This document shows positions 21,599 through 28,408 of a DNA stretch of 33,541 nucleotides, piece after piece. How positions within the stretch are numbered: the first letter of the stretch is position 1; each line of letters opens with the position of its first letter. Source of the DNA: Sebaldella sp. (GTDB lineage Bacteria > Fusobacteriota > Fusobacteriia > Fusobacteriales > Leptotrichiaceae); contig JAGOZX010000030.1 in the NCBI GenBank assembly GCA_018058425.1, positions 1 to 33,541 on the forward strand, written 5' to 3'. The notes beneath the pieces were generated by a model. It was given only the letters and a program-made list of their open reading frames with translations. It was not told the DNA's origin and did not search any database. The translations under genes and the position numbers were made by a program.

Positions 21599-21632
21599 GA
21601 AAATTTTTTCAGTGGGAAATAATTGATATTTT

Positions 21633-21641
21633 TGTTATAAT
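21633..21641 (+). promoter_or_regulatory. Extended -10 promoter of the DedA gene
   Basis: TGT-TATAAT (hexamer 21636-21641, TG at 21633-21634) stands alone; the TTGATA at 21623 is too close to serve as the -35. The gene starts 43 bp downstream with AAAGGAG in between. Confidence 0.55.
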
Positions 21642-21684
21642 AGGGAATCTAAATTTTAAAATAATAAAAAAGGAGAAATTTAAA

Positions 21685-22329
21685 ATGGAATATATAACAG
21701 GTCTTTTTCATGCAATTTTACATGTTGATGAATATCTAAAGACTTTTACTGATCAATACGGACTTTTAACATATATACTTTTATTTATAATAATATTTTG
21801 TGAGACTGGGGTAGTTATTTTTCCATTCCTTCCAGGAGATTCACTATTATTTGCAGCTGGAGCACTTGCTGCTATTGGAGGGTTAAATATATTTATATTA
21901 TTAATACTTCTTATCATTAGTGCAATATTAGGGGATACTGTAAATTATCATATTGGAAGAAACTTTGGGCATATAATAGTAAGAAAAAATATTATAAAGA
22001 AAGCGCATTTAGATAAAACCCATGAATTTTTTAGAAAACATGGTGGGAAGACTATAGTTTATGCAAGATTTGTTCCGATAATTAGAACTTTAGCACCTTT
22101 TGTGGTAGGAATTAGTGAAATGGATTATAAATATTTCTTGAAATATAATATTTTTAGTGGAATATTATGGGCTGGATTATTCTTATTCTTAGGTTACTTT
22201 TTTGGGAATATACCATTTGTAGCAAATAACTTTTCAACTGTTATTTTTGCTATTATATTTATATCTCTATTACCACCTTTTATAGCATATATTTTTGAAA
22301 AAATTAAGATGAAAAATAGTAAATTATAG
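21685..22329 (+). CDS. DedA family membrane protein
   Basis: This 214-residue integral membrane protein belongs to the DedA/SNARE-associated family. Known members work as undecaprenyl-phosphate or phospholipid flippases or support proton-dependent membrane homeostasis. Visible family features are the acidic motif FCETGVVIFPFLPGDSLLF, the segment GDTVNYHIGRNFG, and the ARFVPIIRTLAPFVVGISEM motif with the conserved Arg pair. About five hydrophobic segments occur. AAAGGAG lies upstream of the ATG at 21685. It is monocistronic, with its own promoter and terminator. Confidence 0.93.
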   Translation: MEYITGLFHAILHVDEYLKTFTDQYGLLTYILLFIIIFCETGVVIFPFLPGDSLLFAAGALAAIGGLNIFILLILLIISAILGDTVNYHIGRNFGHIIVRKNIIKKAHLDKTHEFFRKHGGKTIVYARFVPIIRTLAPFVVGISEMDYKYFLKYNIFSGILWAGLFLFLGYFFGNIPFVANNFSTVIFAIIFISLLPPFIAYIFEKIKMKNSKL

Positions 22330-22363
22330 AATTAGAATAACAAAATACTGAAATTACTTTAAG

Positions 22364-22400
22364 AAGGACAAGTTTTTACACAATTTGTTCTTTTTATTTT
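22364..22400 (+). terminator. Intrinsic terminator after the DedA gene
   Basis: AAGGACAA (22364-22371) pairs with TTGTTCTT (22385-22392) with one G-U pair and is followed by TTTATTTT. It lies 35 bp after the stop codon. Confidence 0.7.
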
Positions 22401-22500
22401 GGAAATTTATAATTGATTAAATGAAAAAATATTTTATATTATAATACAACGTTCACAATTTAATAGGGAATTAAAATGTAAATAAAAGAAAAACCTAAAT

Positions 22501-22841
22501 GTTACTGAATTTTAGAATGTAATTTTGTTTGAGTAATTTCATTGTTTTGTGGTTGGAGATTGGTTCACGTTACAGATTCCCACGTCACTGCGTTCCTCGG
22601 AATGACAGGGTGGCGGGGTATTCTTATATTTTAATAGTGATGGGACTTGTGAAGTAGAAACAAATGAAGTAAAAGCAAAGCCCTTAAAGTTGTCATCCAG
22701 AGGAATGCAATGACGTAGGGATCTGTAATGTTGCTAAATTTTAGAATGTAATTTTATTTAGGTAATTTCTAGTTGTTTTGCAGTTGAAGATCGATTTACG
22801 TTACAGATTCCCACGTCACTGCGTTCCTCAGAATGACAAAC
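22501..22841. repeat. Dispersed palindromic repeat, composite block 3 (direct-inverted-direct)
   Basis: Copies of the core lie at 22575-22606 (direct), 22692-22724 (inverted) and 22806-22837 (direct). The direct copies sit in longer units (22501-22610 and 22730-22841) beginning GTTACTGAATTTTAGAATG or GTTGCTAAATTTTAGAATG. The order and the linker text are shared with block 2 at 17549-17850. The linker here is about 25 bp longer, because a GAAGTA-rich piece is duplicated. The gap 22330-22918 holds only this block and two terminators; no gene is credible in it. Confidence 0.88.
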
Positions 22842-22873
22842 TGTGGAGAATGCTCTATTTTGAAGGAAGAATG

Positions 22874-22899
22874 CAAAAGCAGGAGAAGTACCTCCTGCT
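22874..22899 (-). terminator. Intrinsic terminator of the class D beta-lactamase gene
   Basis: Read on the minus strand, AGCAGGAG and CTCCTGCT form a perfect 8-bp stem with a 6-nt loop, followed by TTT. It lies 20 bp after the stop of the beta-lactamase gene, in the gap next to composite repeat block 3. Confidence 0.75.
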
Positions 22900-22918
22900 A
22901 GGTATTAAATTTATATAT

Positions 22919-23773
22919 TTATTTTATAATATTTAAACTTTTTAAAACTTCAAAAGTAATTGTTTTTCTTAAATTAAGAAAGTCTTTGTTTTTATTTGGT
23001 TCATCCTGCCAAAGTCTTGTTGCAAAAAAGTAAACATTATCCTTAGTTTCTACATATCCCACAAACCAGCCAATATCTAATGTATTTACATCAGAAAAAC
23101 CAGTTTTTGCTCTCAGAACATAGTCATCAGTTTTTTCATTTATCATGATTTCTTTTACAATAGTGTAAGTTCTTTTTGAAAGAGGATACTTTTCTTCATA
23201 CAAACCAGTTAAAAAATTTATTTGTTCCACTGGAGAGATAGTCAGAGTATTATCTAACCAAAAATAGTCCTCTTTTCCTGATAAATTTTGATTCCCATAA
23301 TTAAATTCTTTTAAGTATTTTTCAAATTTTTCTTTTCCAATTCTACGAGCCATCTCTTGATAAAACCAAACAGTGGAATTTTTATAGGCATCTTTTAAAT
23401 CAGTATCAGCATTGTGAGCCTCATAAGTTCTTTTTACTCCATCCCATTTTAAAACTTCGAATTCATCCTTAACAGCATTTTCCTCTATAGTGATCAACGA
23501 ACTAGGTATTTTAAAAGTAGAAGCTGGTAGGGTTCTTCTTTTAGAATCAGTTACATCACTATAAATCCATTTTTTATTTTTATAGTCATAAATAGTGATA
23601 CTTCCTTGAGTATTTGAATCATTAAAATACTTTTGCAAATTTACTTCTTTATCAATACTAGTATTATTGGTAACGTTTTTAGTGTCTTTACCAACAGAGC
23701 TTTTCGTATCAGACTGACTTTTACACATTACTACTGACAAGCTTAATGCTATAATTAATAGAATTTTTTTCAT
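22919..23773 (-). CDS. bla: Class D (OXA-type) beta-lactamase
   Basis: This serine beta-lactamase of 284 residues is exported to the periplasm or its membrane. Class D motifs are all present: Ser85-Thr-Phe-Lys88 (STFK), Ser133-Thr-Val135 (SxV), Tyr159-Gly-Asn161 (YGN), Trp172 before the LTISPVEQ segment, and Lys223-Thr-Gly225 (KTG). The signal peptide MKKILLIIALSLSVVMC ends at Cys17, so it may be a lipoprotein, though Met at -1 is atypical for a lipobox. AAGGAG lies 6 nt upstream of the ATG. The linker after residue 20 is long and Ser/Lys/Asn-rich. The gene is divergent from blaI-blaR1 and its promoter carries two BlaI-type operators. Hydrolysis spectrum cannot be read from the sequence. Confidence 0.95.
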   Translation of the reverse strand: MKKILLIIALSLSVVMCKSQSDTKSSVGKDTKNVTNNTSIDKEVNLQKYFNDSNTQGSITIYDYKNKKWIYSDVTDSKRRTLPASTFKIPSSLITIEENAVKDEFEVLKWDGVKRTYEAHNADTDLKDAYKNSTVWFYQEMARRIGKEKFEKYLKEFNYGNQNLSGKEDYFWLDNTLTISPVEQINFLTGLYEEKYPLSKRTYTIVKEIMINEKTDDYVLRAKTGFSDVNTLDIGWFVGYVETKDNVYFFATRLWQDEPNKNKDFLNLRKTITFEVLKSLNIIK

Positions 23774-23879
23774 ATATTACTCCTTATTTTCTTTTTTTAC
23801 TAGCGTATTATTTTAGCACAATTTATGTAATAAAATTCATTGTTTTATAGGTTTTAATCTATAATAAAACTTTAAATAC

Positions 23880-23889
23880 TACACATGTA
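23880..23889. promoter_or_regulatory. BlaI operator O1
   Basis: TACACATGTA fits the TACA-N2-TGTA core known for BlaI/MecI operators. It lies just downstream of the predicted start of the beta-lactamase transcript, where a bound repressor would block transcription. Confidence 0.8.
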
Positions 23890-23898
23890 ATTGTTTAT

Positions 23899-23927
23899 AT
23901 ATTACACTTGTAGGATTTAATTGTCAA
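23899..23927 (-). promoter_or_regulatory. Promoter of the class D beta-lactamase gene
   Basis: On the minus strand TTGACA (23927-23922) and TAATAT (23904-23899) are separated by 17 bp. The spacer contains operator O2. Transcription would start near 23892 with a 5' leader of about 119 nt. Confidence 0.7.
23903..23912. promoter_or_regulatory. BlaI operator O2
   Basis: TACACTTGTA is a second TACA-N2-TGTA site, 23 bp centre to centre from O1. It lies in the spacer of the beta-lactamase promoter and overlaps the edge of its -10 box. Confidence 0.8.
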
Positions 23928-23944
23928 GAATTATTTTAAAGAGA

Positions 23945-23972
23945 TTGAAATTTTTCAGATATATGATATAAT
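23945..23972 (+). promoter_or_regulatory. Promoter of the blaI-blaR1 operon
   Basis: TTGAAA at 23945-23950 and extended -10 TGA-TATAAT (hexamer 23967-23972) are 16 bp apart. The ATG at 23971 lies inside this -10, so translation must begin downstream at 24007. Confidence 0.75.
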
Positions 23973-23979
23973 GAACTAT

Positions 23980-23989
23980 TACAAACGTA
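23980..23989. promoter_or_regulatory. BlaI operator O3 (one mismatch)
   Basis: TACAAACGTA differs from TACA-N2-TGTA at one base. It covers the predicted transcription start of blaI-blaR1, which fits autorepression. Confidence 0.6.
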
Positions 23990-24006
23990 AGAAATGGAGA
24001 TTTTAT

Positions 24007-24393
24007 ATGAAGAATTTATTTACTATTTCAGAAGCAGAATATCAAGTTATGAAAATCATATGGGCAAAAGCACCTATAAGTACTAATGAAGTAGTTGAAA
24101 CACTTATAAAAACAAGTGAGTGGAGTCCAAAAACAATACAAACACTTCTTTCAAGGTTGGTGAAAAAGGGTGTTCTTGATCATAAAAAAGAGAGTAGAAA
24201 ATTTGTATATATGCCGCTTGTTAGAGAAGAAGAGTATTTAGAGCAGGAAAGTGATACATTTTTAAATAGATTTTATGAAGGAACTTTGAATTCTATGGTT
24301 GTTAATTTTCTAGAACAAGATAAATTAACAAAAGACGATATTGATGAACTAAAAAGAATTTTAGATGAAAAACTTACAAAAGGTGGAAAGTAA
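24007..24393 (+). CDS. blaI: BlaI/MecI family penicillinase repressor
   Basis: This 128-residue winged-helix repressor has the recognition-helix region WSPKTIQTLLSRLVKKG at 39-55, highly typical of BlaI/MecI. Asn100-Phe101 in VVNFLEQ matches the position at which BlaR1/MecR1-type proteases cut BlaI (Asn101-Phe102 in S. aureus), so the induction mechanism appears complete. The start is ATG 24007, with GGAG 7 nt upstream. A longer frame from 23971 is excluded because it begins within the -10 box. It precedes blaR1 by 1 bp and faces the divergent beta-lactamase gene. Confidence 0.93.
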   Translation: MKNLFTISEAEYQVMKIIWAKAPISTNEVVETLIKTSEWSPKTIQTLLSRLVKKGVLDHKKESRKFVYMPLVREEEYLEQESDTFLNRFYEGTLNSMVVNFLEQDKLTKDDIDELKRILDEKLTKGGK

Positions 24394-24394
24394 T

Positions 24395-26188
24395 ATGATT
24401 GATTTAGTATTTACACGATTTTTAATCAGCTCTTTTACAATATCTTCTGTTATAGCTGTAATTTTAATTATAAAGAAAGTATTTGATAAGCATATAACAG
24501 CAAAATGGCAGAAAAATATAGGGATATTATTCCTTATTATGTTATTTGTACCTTTTATACCAAATAAGTTTTTTAATTTTGGCAATTTATATAACTTATC
24601 ATTTAAAAATATAAATATTGATAAGTCTATAAGTATGGATTTTTTTACAAAAAATACTAAAAGTGATTTATTTTTAGATTCAGGATGGATGCAGGATTTT
24701 AGCGTATCTGTAAATCATTTTATACCAAAATATTTGATGTTTTTATTGATTACAATATGGTTAATAGGTGTATTTGTTTGTGTAATTATTACAATAAGAT
24801 GCAACTATAATCTTAAGTTTATAAAAAAATCTACTTGTCCTATAAAAAATATAGAAATTGAAGAATTATTTGAAAAGTGTAAGAATAGGCTAAATATTAC
24901 AGGAAATATTATATTAGGCGAGTCAGCTTTTACAAAAACTCCCACAGCAATGGGAATTTTTAAACCTTATGTGATATTACCAGCTAAAATTTATAAACAG
25001 ATATCTAAAAATGATATGGAATATATATTTCTTCATGAATTGAATCATTATAAAAGCAGAGATATTTTAATTAATTATATAATGTGCGTATTTCAAATAA
25101 TTTATTGGTTTAATCCTTTAATTTGGGCAGTCTTTAGACAAATGAGATTAGAGCGAGAAATTGCCTGTGATAATTCTGTATTAAAGTTACTAGATGAAAG
25201 CTGTTATATCGATTATGGAATGACAATTATTAATTTTGTGGAAAAAATATCACATTCATCTAATATGAGTTTAACTACAGGTATTAGTGGTTCAAAACAA
25301 CAAATAAAAAAGAGGATTGAAAAGATAGCAGTTTTTACAAAGGAGCCAAAAAGGCTAAAAATAAAGAGTGTTTTCATTTTTACTGTTTTGAGTTGCCTTG
25401 TTTTAAGCCAAGTTCCTTCTATTTCGATTATTGATAATGGTAGTGAAAAATATAATTTTAGAGGAAACCAAGTGATATATGAGGATTTAAGTCCTTATTT
25501 TAGAAAATTTAAAGGGAGTTTTGTACTTTATGACTTACAAGCTGATCAATATTTTATTTATAATAAAGATAAAAGTACCACAAGAATATCGCCCGACTCG
25601 ACTTATAAAATATTTGATGCATTAATAGCCTTGGAATCAGGTATAATACAAAATGAAAACTCGATTTTAAAATGGAATGGAAAAAGCTATTCTTATGAAT
25701 CTTGGAATAAAGATCAGAACTTGGAATCAGCAGTTAAAAATTCTGTAAATTGGTATTTTCAAGATATTGATAAACGGATTGGAAAGAAAAAACTTCGTTC
25801 TTTTTATAAACAAATGGATTATGGTAATTATAATATATCTGGTGGAATATCTGATTATTGGATGGAATCTTCACTGCGAATATCTCCTGTGGAGCAAGTA
25901 CAGCTCTTAAAGAGATTCTATATGAATGACATGGAGTTTAAAAAAGAAAATATAAATAAGGTAAAAGAGGTTTTAAAAGTATCTGAAAAGAATGGATCAG
26001 TTTTATCAGGGAAAACAGGAAGTGGGTCTATTAATGGAAAGAATACTAATGGCTGGTTTATTGGATATGTAGAGAATAAAGGCCGTACTTATATTTTTGC
26101 AACAAATGTACAAGACTCAGATGATGCAAAAGGGAGTGTTGCAACTAATATAACTCTTGAAATTCTAAAAGATAAAAATATTTATTAA
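24395..26188 (+). CDS. blaR1: BlaR1-type beta-lactam sensor/transducer
   Basis: This 597-residue membrane sensor combines an M56 peptidase with a class D-like penicillin-binding sensor domain. Hydrophobic segments lie at the N-terminus, near 125-145, and around 325-345. The zinc protease motif His214-Glu-Leu-Asn-His218 (HExxH) sits in the cytoplasmic part. The sensor domain (about 360-597) has Ser402-Thr-Tyr-Lys405 (SxxK, acylated by beta-lactam), Ser450-Val-Asn452, YGNYNISG, ISPVEQ and Lys540-Thr-Gly542. It is clearly a paralogue of the beta-lactamase encoded next to it. The start is ATG 24395, 1 bp after the blaI stop, with AGGTGG upstream. Upstream in-frame codons overlap blaI and are not needed. 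Confidence 0.93.
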   Translation: MIDLVFTRFLISSFTISSVIAVILIIKKVFDKHITAKWQKNIGILFLIMLFVPFIPNKFFNFGNLYNLSFKNINIDKSISMDFFTKNTKSDLFLDSGWMQDFSVSVNHFIPKYLMFLLITIWLIGVFVCVIITIRCNYNLKFIKKSTCPIKNIEIEELFEKCKNRLNITGNIILGESAFTKTPTAMGIFKPYVILPAKIYKQISKNDMEYIFLHELNHYKSRDILINYIMCVFQIIYWFNPLIWAVFRQMRLEREIACDNSVLKLLDESCYIDYGMTIINFVEKISHSSNMSLTTGISGSKQQIKKRIEKIAVFTKEPKRLKIKSVFIFTVLSCLVLSQVPSISIIDNGSEKYNFRGNQVIYEDLSPYFRKFKGSFVLYDLQADQYFIYNKDKSTTRISPDSTYKIFDALIALESGIIQNENSILKWNGKSYSYESWNKDQNLESAVKNSVNWYFQDIDKRIGKKKLRSFYKQMDYGNYNISGGISDYWMESSLRISPVEQVQLLKRFYMNDMEFKKENINKVKEVLKVSEKNGSVLSGKTGSGSINGKNTNGWFIGYVENKGRTYIFATNVQDSDDAKGSVATNITLEILKDKNIY

Positions 26189-26246
26189 TCTCTTTATTTA
26201 CAGCATTAACACCTAAGAAATTACTATATACAAATATTAAAATGAG

Positions 26247-26255
26247 TGATAAAAT
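26247..26255 (+). promoter_or_regulatory. Weak extended -10 promoter before the UPF0173 gene
   Basis: TGA-TAAAAT with its hexamer at 26250-26255 lies 38 bp before the ATG. No good -35 is seen. The 105-bp gap after blaR1 shows no terminator, so read-through from blaI-blaR1 is also possible. Confidence 0.35.
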
Positions 26256-26293
26256 AGAAGTATAAGTGATGAATTAATTTAGGAGGTAGAATA

Positions 26294-26980
26294 ATGAAAT
26301 TAAAGTTTTATGGTCATTCATGTTTTCTCATTGAAACTAAAGGTAAAAGAATAATTATAGATCCGTTTTTAACTGAAAATCCTACTAATCCCACAGTGCT
26401 AGATAGTATAGGGAAGTTAGATTTGATACTTTTAACTCATGCACATGGAGATCATGTGGGAAATGCAGTGGAGTTAGCTATTAGAGATGATGCAACTATT
26501 ATAACAGGGAGTGAGTTAGCTGGTTACTTACAGTCTAAAGGAGCAAAAACAATTCCAACAGGAATAGGCGGATCAAAAGATTTAGAGTATATAAAGGTGA
26601 AGTTTACACAAGCAATTCATAGTTCAAGTATAAATGATAATGGTACTATAATTTATGGAGGCTTAGCAACTGGGATACTTATAACTGCAGAGGGAAAAAC
26701 TATTTTTCATGCAGGAGATACAGGACTATTTTCAGATATGAAGCTAATAGGAGAGTTTAATAAAATAGATATATCAATACTTCCAATAGGAGATAATTTT
26801 ACTATGGGTATAGATGATTCTATAATTGCAGCTAAATGGCTGGGAGCAAAACAAAATGTACCAATGCACTATAATACATTCCCAATTGTAAAGCAGGATC
26901 CAAATGAGTGGTTGGATAAATTAAATAAAGCTGGAATGAACGGATTAATAATGAATTATGGTGATGAAATAGAAGTTTAA
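26294..26980 (+). CDS. UPF0173 family metallo-beta-lactamase-fold hydrolase
   Basis: This 228-residue metal-dependent hydrolase starts KLKFYGHSCFLIETKGKRI and has the metal site THAHGDHVGNA, followed by FHAGDTGLFSDMK and MHYNTFPIV. These are the hallmarks of UPF0173 (YtkL-like) proteins. Metal-binding residues look intact. AGGAGG is 7 nt before the ATG. Despite the fold it is not a beta-lactamase of resistance; UPF0173 proteins are cytosolic hydrolases of unknown substrate. Its place just after blaR1 is probably accidental. Confidence 0.92.
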   Translation: MKLKFYGHSCFLIETKGKRIIIDPFLTENPTNPTVLDSIGKLDLILLTHAHGDHVGNAVELAIRDDATIITGSELAGYLQSKGAKTIPTGIGGSKDLEYIKVKFTQAIHSSSINDNGTIIYGGLATGILITAEGKTIFHAGDTGLFSDMKLIGEFNKIDISILPIGDNFTMGIDDSIIAAKWLGAKQNVPMHYNTFPIVKQDPNEWLDKLNKAGMNGLIMNYGDEIEV

Positions 26981-26992
26981 GAAATAATACAA

Positions 26993-27032
26993 AAAAAGAG
27001 TAAACTTAAAAAAATTCAAGTTTACTCTTTTT
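26993..27032. terminator. Bidirectional terminator between UPF0173 and Rep_3-like genes
   Basis: A perfect 15-bp stem of AAAAAGAGTAAACTT and its complement encloses a 10-nt loop. A and T runs on both sides allow termination of both convergent genes. Confidence 0.9.
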
Positions 27033-27062
27033 ATATTTGATTCAAATTATTAAATTAAGTCC

Positions 27063-28142
27063 TTATTTTCTAACAGCTTCTTTTCTATAAATTTTAATGT
27101 CATACTCTTTATCGGAAAGTTCAAGAATTTCAATTCGTAAATTTTTAGTATCAAAAAATAATTTTTTTTCAATATTTATCATATAAAATTTTTTATTAAA
27201 ATGACTGTTTATAATCTTATCTTCAAATATTTCTGTTTCTTTTATTCTTTCCATTTCATTAAATAGAATTTTTTGTAAAATAATTATATTATCTGTATTC
27301 TTTTTTATATGAGAAATAAGGACAGCATTCTCTAATAAATGATTTTTTATTATATCATCTAAATTATCTTCTATTGTTTGCCCTTTAGTTAGGTTTTTAA
27401 TCCCTTTAGTAATGGTTGCTTTGGAATACTTAGTTAGAAGTTCAGTTACTTTAGAGATAGCAGTATTAAAGTTATTATACTGAGAATTTTTTTCTAACAT
27501 TTCTATTGCAAATTTTGAGTTAGCATAAAAATCTTTATTAGTAATAATAAAACGAAGACTAACAATTTTATTATTTATATTTTCACCAGACTTTATCTTA
27601 TCATAAAATACAAGGTATGGAGAGTTTTCTTCTATATCATTAGACATATTTTTTAGAATAAATCTTTCAAAGTCATAGAATCTAGGATAGGAATCTATAT
27701 CTAGTACTTCTTTTAAACTTTCTATATCAATATCAATTTTTTGGCTATCTTTTATATTTTGACAAAATTTCAGATAAAACCTAAGTGTATATTTTTCTTG
27801 TAGGGTAGTGAGAGTCATTAAGTCAATAGAATTATTGATTTGTGCATTTTTTTTTAGGATGTGACCAAAATTTAGACTAATAATATTACTAGTAGACTCA
27901 TATCCATAAAATAAATTATAGGAATGAATTTCATCATTTATATCAATTTTTATACTTTTAGTTTGGAATTTGTCTAAAAAATTGTAAAGTTCACTCTTAT
28001 TTACATCTAATAAGTTTAAAAGCTCTGGAATAGTGTATTTTTCAATTTTTTTATGTATAAAATTTTTGATTAATATTTTTTCATTATTAGTAGGGAAGTT
28101 AGAAAAGATTATTTTATAATTATTAAAAGAAAAAAAGTTCAT
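27063..28142 (-). CDS. Plasmid-type replication initiator-like protein (Rep_3 superfamily)
   Basis: This 359-residue protein resembles the Rep_3/RepB initiators of iteron plasmids. The segment LQEKYTLRFYLKFCQNIKD (about 113-131), followed by a helix LKEVLDIDSYPRFYDFERFI and the strand-rich ENSPYLVFYDKIKSGENIN, matches the winged-helix domain of that family. The C-terminal third has no motif that I know. I place the start at the ATG at 28142, with GGAG 8 nt upstream. An in-frame ATG at 28220 lies 9 bp downstream of the -10, so it is less likely. No iterons, AT-rich tandem sites or partition genes are seen next to it. It may be a domesticated chromosomal copy or a remnant of a mobile replicon. 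Function is inferred; confidence in the family is moderate. Confidence 0.65.
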   Translation of the reverse strand: MNFFSFNNYKIIFSNFPTNNEKILIKNFIHKKIEKYTIPELLNLLDVNKSELYNFLDKFQTKSIKIDINDEIHSYNLFYGYESTSNIISLNFGHILKKNAQINNSIDLMTLTTLQEKYTLRFYLKFCQNIKDSQKIDIDIESLKEVLDIDSYPRFYDFERFILKNMSNDIEENSPYLVFYDKIKSGENINNKIVSLRFIITNKDFYANSKFAIEMLEKNSQYNNFNTAISKVTELLTKYSKATITKGIKNLTKGQTIEDNLDDIIKNHLLENAVLISHIKKNTDNIIILQKILFNEMERIKETEIFEDKIINSHFNKKFYMINIEKKLFFDTKNLRIEILELSDKEYDIKIYRKEAVRK

Positions 28143-28228
28143 TAAATCAACTCCTTTTTTAATTGAGAAAACAGTTTTTTTAGATAAAATACACGAAAAT
28201 GAATGTTTTTTATTTTCCAATTTTAAAT

Positions 28229-28257
28229 ATTATACCATTATTACAAGGGAGATTCAA
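28229..28257 (-). promoter_or_regulatory. Sigma-70 promoter of the Rep_3-like gene
   Basis: On the minus strand TTGAAT (28257-28252) and TGG-TATAAT (hexamer 28234-28229) are 17 bp apart. This is close to a perfect extended promoter and shows that the gene is probably expressed. The leader to the ATG at 28142 is about 80 nt. Confidence 0.75.
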
Positions 28258-28313
28258 CAGAATAAGATAAAAAAAGTTTTTTAAACGAAAACGTAGAATG
28301 TATTAGCAGAGAT

Positions 28314-28342
28314 TTGACCAAAGGGAATAAAAAGGGTAAAAC
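28314..28342 (+). promoter_or_regulatory. Sigma-70 promoter of the PTS/MupG-like operon
   Basis: TTGACC at 28314-28319 and TAAAAC at 28337-28342 are 17 bp apart; the -10 is weak. It lies 67 bp before the EIIC start and is divergent from the Rep_3-like gene promoter. I see no RAT or clear operator palindrome here. Confidence 0.45.
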
Positions 28343-28408
28343 TTAACTAAGAAGATATAAATTATTTTAGTGTTTAAGTATGAAAATTTATTGGGAGGTA
28401 TTAATATT

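Noticed and set aside
22413-22445. Promoter-like TTGATT ... TATAAT
   Set aside because: Spacing is 21 bp to TATAAT, or 16 bp to a weak TATATT, and no gene follows; the AT-rich background explains it.
23971-24006. Longer BlaI start at 23971
   Set aside because: It overlaps the -10 box TATAAT at 23967-23972 and would not be in the transcript.
24365-24394. Longer BlaR1 start upstream of the blaI stop
   Set aside because: The extra codons overlap blaI in another frame and have no ribosome binding site; ATG 24395 after AGGTGG is sufficient.
26294-26980. Metallo-beta-lactamase resistance gene
   Set aside because: Motifs are those of UPF0173 cytosolic hydrolases, with no signal peptide, despite the position beside blaR1.
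28143-28220. Longer start of the Rep_3-like gene at 28220
   Set aside because: That ATG is 9 bp from the -10 box and the added residues are not family-like; ATG 28142 has a good GGAG site.
28143-28408. Iteron-based plasmid origin next to the Rep_3-like gene
   Set aside because: I searched by eye for direct repeats of about 17-22 bp and found none; only divergent promoters are visible.
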